This document shows positions 61,616 through 64,000 of a DNA stretch of 64,000 nucleotides, piece by piece (the first letter of the stretch is position 1; every line of letters starts with the position of its first letter). The DNA is from Azospirillum soli. Its GTDB lineage: Bacteria; Pseudomonadota; Alphaproteobacteria; Azospirillales; Azospirillaceae. A program made the position numbers and the translations under genes. The notes below the pieces were generated by a model. It ran no database searches. It was not told the DNA's origin and saw only the letters and a list, made by a program, of their open reading frames with translations. The stretch spans positions 434,001 through 498,000 of the forward strand of contig NZ_JAGINQ010000001.1 in assembly GCF_017876165.1 (NCBI RefSeq), written 5' to 3'.

Positions 61616-62704
61616 GTGACGAAGCCACCCGACCGTTCTAGTGTCCGAACGACGCCGCCCCACGAGCAAGGAGCCGAACCGGTGGGCCACGGATCGCACG
61701 CGCACGATCACCCGCACGACCATTCTCATGACCATCACGGGGATGACAAACACGATCACGGCCATGGCCATGGCCACGGGCATGGGCATGGGCATGGGCA
61801 TGGGCACGATCATGCCCACGGCCACTCCCACGCCGTGGCGGTGACCGCCGACAGCGAACGCCGCATGCTGCTGGTCCTGCTGCTGACCGCCTCCATCATG
61901 GTGGCGGAGGTGGTGGGCGGCATCCTGTCCGGCTCGCTGGCCCTGCTGGCCGACGCCGGGCACATGCTGACCGACGCGGCGGCGCTGGCGCTGGCGTGGC
62001 TGGCCTTCCGGCTGGGGCGGCGACCCTCGGACCAAAGGCGCAGCTTCGGCTATCACCGGCTCCAGGTTCTGGCCGCCTTCGTCAACGGGATCAGCCTGTT
62101 CGCCCTGTCCGGCTGGATTCTGTACGAGGCGGCGGAGCGGCTGATGCAGCCGCAGCCCGTCATGGGCGGCACCATGATGGCCGTGGCGACGCTGGGCGCC
62201 ATCGGCAACGTCGTGGGCTTCGTCATCCTGCACCGGGGCGACCGCGAGAACCTGAACGTGCGCGGCGCAATGTTGCATGTGATGGGCGACCTGCTGGGGT
62301 CGGTCGCGGCCATCGCGGCGGCGGGCATCATCCTGGCGACCGGCTGGACGCCCATCGACCCGCTCCTGTCGGCGCTGGTGGCGCTGCTGATCCTGCGCGG
62401 CGCCTGGACCGTGGTGCGGCAGAGCATGCACATCCTGGTCGAGGGCACGCCGTCGGACATCGACCTGGACATCCTGCGCCGCACGCTGCGCGACGCCGCG
62501 CCGGACGTGACCGACATCCACCACGTCCATGTCTGGTCCCTGACCACCGAGCGCACGCTGCTGACCATGCACGCCGTCGTGCGGCAGGACGCCGACCGCG
62601 ACGCCGTGCTGGGGGTTCTGCTGGAAACGCTGCGCCAGCGGTTCGGCATTGGCCACGCGACGGTGCAGATCGAAACCGGCCCCTGCCCCGATGGGCGTCC
62701 TTGA
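61616..62704 (+). CDS. cation diffusion facilitator, CzcD/ZitB-like
   Basis: A 362-residue inner-membrane transporter exporting zinc, cobalt or cadmium by proton exchange. Six helices carry the metal-site pairs LADAGHMLTDAAAL (His, Asp) in helix 2 and MLHVMGDLLGS (His, Asp) in helix 5. The C-terminal cytosolic domain shows VTDIHHVHVWSL. The N-terminal 70 residues are strikingly histidine-rich (about 20 histidines, including a run of HG repeats), a likely metal-buffering tail. The start is GTG at 61616 with GGAGGGGGAG upstream. Confidence 0.93.
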   Translation: MTKPPDRSSVRTTPPHEQGAEPVGHGSHAHDHPHDHSHDHHGDDKHDHGHGHGHGHGHGHGHGHDHAHGHSHAVAVTADSERRMLLVLLLTASIMVAEVVGGILSGSLALLADAGHMLTDAAALALAWLAFRLGRRPSDQRRSFGYHRLQVLAAFVNGISLFALSGWILYEAAERLMQPQPVMGGTMMAVATLGAIGNVVGFVILHRGDRENLNVRGAMLHVMGDLLGSVAAIAAAGIILATGWTPIDPLLSALVALLILRGAWTVVRQSMHILVEGTPSDIDLDILRRTLRDAAPDVTDIHHVHVWSLTTERTLLTMHAVVRQDADRDAVLGVLLETLRQRFGIGHATVQIETGPCPDGRP

Positions 62705-62777
62705 GGGTTTGCCGCCTCCCGAACCGAAGCCCGGCCCCAACGGCATCGTCACGCTGACCGACGCCCGATTTTGGTAA
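62691..62777 (+). CDS. possible 28-residue ORF overlapping the end of the cation exporter gene
   Basis: ATG at 62691 opens a 28-residue frame ending PNGIVTLTDARFW. It overlaps the last 14 bases of the exporter gene in another frame. No ribosome site was recognised, so it may be a chance frame or the remnant of a longer gene. Confidence 0.2.
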   Translation: MGVLEGLPPPEPKPGPNGIVTLTDARFW

Positions 62778-62813
62778 CTGGACCCGAGGGAGCCCTGGCG
62801 GTGTTTATCCGTC

Positions 62814-63407
62814 ATGGCTCCCGACGATGACACGGACTTTCCCGAACCATCGGACGCCGTCCGCCTGACCGCCGAGGAACTGGCCTTCCTGCTCGGCGAC
62901 CCCGACGCGCGGGCTAGGCAGGACGAGCGGAACGCCCGCGCCAACCGGGCGCGCACCGAACGGCGGCGCGCTGACCCGTCCTATGCCGAGCGGCTGCGCG
63001 CCGACGACCGCGAACGCCAGCGCCGCCGCCGCGCCAAGGCCGCCATCGGCCGCCCGGAACCGGAGCCGGCGCCCGCCGTCCCCCTGCCCGATCTGTCGGC
63101 GGAAGAGGCCGCGCAACGGCTGGAGGAGCATCTCCGCACCGCCGGCACGCCGCAGGCCGCCCAGTTGCGGAACCGACCCGACGCGCTGCGCCGCTGCGTC
63201 GAGGGGTTCGTCGTCTATCGGACCCTGGCCGCCAACGGTGAGCGGCCGACGCGCGGGGCCATCGCCGCCGCCTTCCGGGCGCGCTTCGGCGTCGCCCTCA
63301 CCCCGTCGCAGATCCAGAAGCTGCGCGACCACATCGAAGGCTTCGCCCACCCCGGCGGGCCTTGGCATGTCAACCGTGGGCCTATCAGCCAGGGGCATGT
63401 CCGCTGA
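62814..63407 (+). CDS. hypothetical basic protein
   Basis: A 197-residue protein with no recognised family. Residues about 35-75 form a long, very basic helix (RTERRRADPSYAERLRADDR with Arg runs) that could bind nucleic acid or form a coiled coil. A Pro-rich linker follows. Residues about 115-185 are helical (RPDALRRCVEGFVVYRTLAA, GAIAAAFRARFGVALTPSQI) and may be a small DNA-binding-like domain. Third-position GC and even codon use support the forward frame, but the ribosome site is weak. It converges with the small gene at 63592-63936. Confidence 0.6.
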   Translation: MAPDDDTDFPEPSDAVRLTAEELAFLLGDPDARARQDERNARANRARTERRRADPSYAERLRADDRERQRRRRAKAAIGRPEPEPAPAVPLPDLSAEEAAQRLEEHLRTAGTPQAAQLRNRPDALRRCVEGFVVYRTLAANGERPTRGAIAAAFRARFGVALTPSQIQKLRDHIEGFAHPGGPWHVNRGPISQGHVR

Positions 63408-63426
63408 GACGCGCGGGCGATCAAGC

Positions 63427-63588
63427 CCGATACACCCCGTCACGCAACCGGCGCAAATTCCGAATATCTGAGCACCGAACCATGTTTAACGACCCCTTAA
63501 GATGTTGGTTAACGATCCATTAAGATGAATGACGCCCCGACCGGGGCACACCTCCCTGGGCAGGCCGCTGCGTGACGGGGTGTATCGG
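63427..63588. repeat. 20-bp perfect inverted repeat flanking the CtrA-type boxes
   Basis: CCGATACACCCCGTCACGCA (63427-63446) and its exact reverse complement (63569-63588) bracket about 120 bases between two convergent genes. The ends are not flanked by an obvious target duplication. The insert contains two direct copies of a TTAACGA-type 20-mer and the hairpin GCCCCGACCGGGGC. It could be a small miniature-transposon-like unit or a composite regulatory site. Confidence 0.8.
63486..63523. promoter_or_regulatory. two CtrA-type boxes (TTAA-N7-TTAA)
   Basis: TTAACGACCCCTTAA (63486-63500) and TTAACGATCCATTAA (63509-63523) each fit the full CtrA recognition pattern TTAA-N7-TTAA. They are part of a direct repeat with a 23-base period (17 of 20 bases identical). 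CtrA is the alphaproteobacterial cell-cycle response regulator. The sites lie between the ends of two convergent genes, so no annotated start is nearby. Confidence 0.65.
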
Positions 63589-63591
63589 CCT

Positions 63592-63936
63592 CTACAAATC
63601 CGTTGCCGATCCCGGCGCGCTTCCGCCGGGCGCTCCCGGTGCTGGCGGCGTGCCGGGAGCCGTTTCGGGAGGTGGCGGAGGCGGGCGGTTCCGGTCGAGC
63701 CGGCGGATGATGATGTCCCCTTCCGGCGTCACCTCCGGCGGAGCGAACAGCGGCACCTGCCGCACCCACCCTTCCAGGGCCTTCATCAGAAGATCGAGCC
63801 CCTGCCGCGCCTGCTCCCCCGGCGTCATCGGGGCGGGAGTCGCCGAAGGTGGCGACCCCGGCGTGTCGGCCGCATGAGCCGGCTCGGCCCACAGCAAACC
63901 GGCGGTGAAAAGGGTGATGAGCGCGCGCGCTGCCAT
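63592..63936 (-). CDS. small secreted protein, AAPP-type of unknown function
   Basis: A 114-residue exported protein. The signal peptide ends at EPAHA (about residue 22). A conserved-looking core, MTPGEQARQGLDLLMKALEG then VRQVPLFAPPEVTPEGDIII ending RRLDR, is followed by a Pro/Gly-rich tail. Similar short alphaproteobacterial proteins with a final xGDIIIRRL motif exist, but the function is unknown. ATG at 63936 gives the signal peptide at the very N-terminus. It converges with the 62814-63407 gene. Confidence 0.72.
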   Translation of the reverse strand: MAARALITLFTAGLLWAEPAHAADTPGSPPSATPAPMTPGEQARQGLDLLMKALEGWVRQVPLFAPPEVTPEGDIIIRRLDRNRPPPPPPETAPGTPPAPGAPGGSAPGSATDL

Positions 63937-63980
63937 GATTCCGTTCCGACCTTGCCCACATCCTATCTGGTGACGAGGCC

Positions 63981-64000
63981 CGCAAAACAAAAAGCCCCTT
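63981..64000 (-). terminator. part of a terminator from an upstream minus-strand gene
   Basis: On the minus strand the edge reads AAGGGGCTTTTTGTTTTGCG: the right arm of a stem followed by a T-rich run, as in a rho-independent terminator. The left arm lies outside the window, so it cannot be confirmed. Confidence 0.35.

Noticed and set aside
61740..61840. GGGCAT/GGCCAT repeats as a non-coding satellite
   Set aside because: They are in frame and encode the His-Gly metal-binding tail of the cation exporter.
62805..63443. A 212-codon minus-strand frame opposite the 62814-63407 gene
   Set aside because: Its translation is a Gly/Ala/Arg/Leu mixture typical of shadow frames, and its start lies in the inverted repeat; the forward frame has better helix-like composition.

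Overview
The window is a stretch of chromosome from a GC-rich (by eye about 68-70 %) alphaproteobacterium of the Rhodospirillales, most likely Azospirillum or a close relative. This is inferred from gene content and order, not from a database search. Pointers are the divergent rne / amiC-mrcA arrangement, the aroQ-accB-accC and aat group, an NDUFA12-type complex I accessory protein, a plant/alphaproteobacterial-type GshA, prfB with a programmed frameshift, and TTAA-N7-TTAA boxes of the CtrA type. Nearly all sequence is coding. No tRNA, rRNA, CRISPR, IS element or prophage was recognised.

Layout. 0-6.4 kb: a small cupin protein divergent from a giant trifunctional propionyl-CoA synthase, whose reading frame carries an in-frame palindromic repeat, then a small peptidoglycan-binding protein. 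6.5-20.5 kb: a cell-wall and RNA block with prfB, an inserted MBOAT / SGNH acylation pair and a fused DUF2382 stress gene, mrcA, amiC, divergent rne, and greB. 20.5-31.3 kb: HAD phosphatase, DsbA-like and M48 protease (envelope quality control), a gamma-glutamyltransferase-like lipoprotein, an aminotransferase, gshA, rsmE and a large hybrid histidine kinase. 31.5-41.7 kb: ubiA, a CHAP protein, a METTL20-like methyltransferase, a DNA alkylation repair protein, ubiD, DUF3616, DoxX, a Bcr-type MFS pump, PmbA/TldE and hemerythrin. 41.7-50 kb: two secreted paralogues, then an envelope-lipid region (diacylglycerol kinase family, LpxH-like phosphoesterase, GT4 glycosyltransferase, waaA-lpxK-acyltransferase) and a LysE exporter. 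50-59 kb: NDUFA12, mlaD, methyltransferase, glycine-zipper lipoprotein, DUF2155, aat, then RNase T2 / SRPBCC / zinc dehydrogenase, then accC-accB-aroQ. 59-64 kb: a periplasmic binding protein, a dynamin-like GTPase, a cation diffusion facilitator with a histidine-rich tail, and two small unknown genes meeting at a gap that holds two CtrA-type boxes inside a 20-bp inverted repeat.

How it fits together. Most genes are housekeeping for the envelope (peptidoglycan synthesis and cleavage, lipid A, phospholipid transport, fatty-acid precursor supply), ubiquinone synthesis, and RNA/translation quality. Accessory genes sit as short runs inside otherwise conserved neighbourhoods: between mrcA and prfB, between mlaD and DUF2155, and between aat and accC. 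Several palindromic repeat elements of about 100 bp lie between genes, and one lies inside the propionyl-CoA synthase gene. The observations most worth following up are that in-frame repeat, the CtrA-box pair between convergent genes, the gamma-glutamyltransferase-like lipoprotein that appears to lack its nucleophile, and the tandem secreted paralogues at 41.7-42.8 kb.
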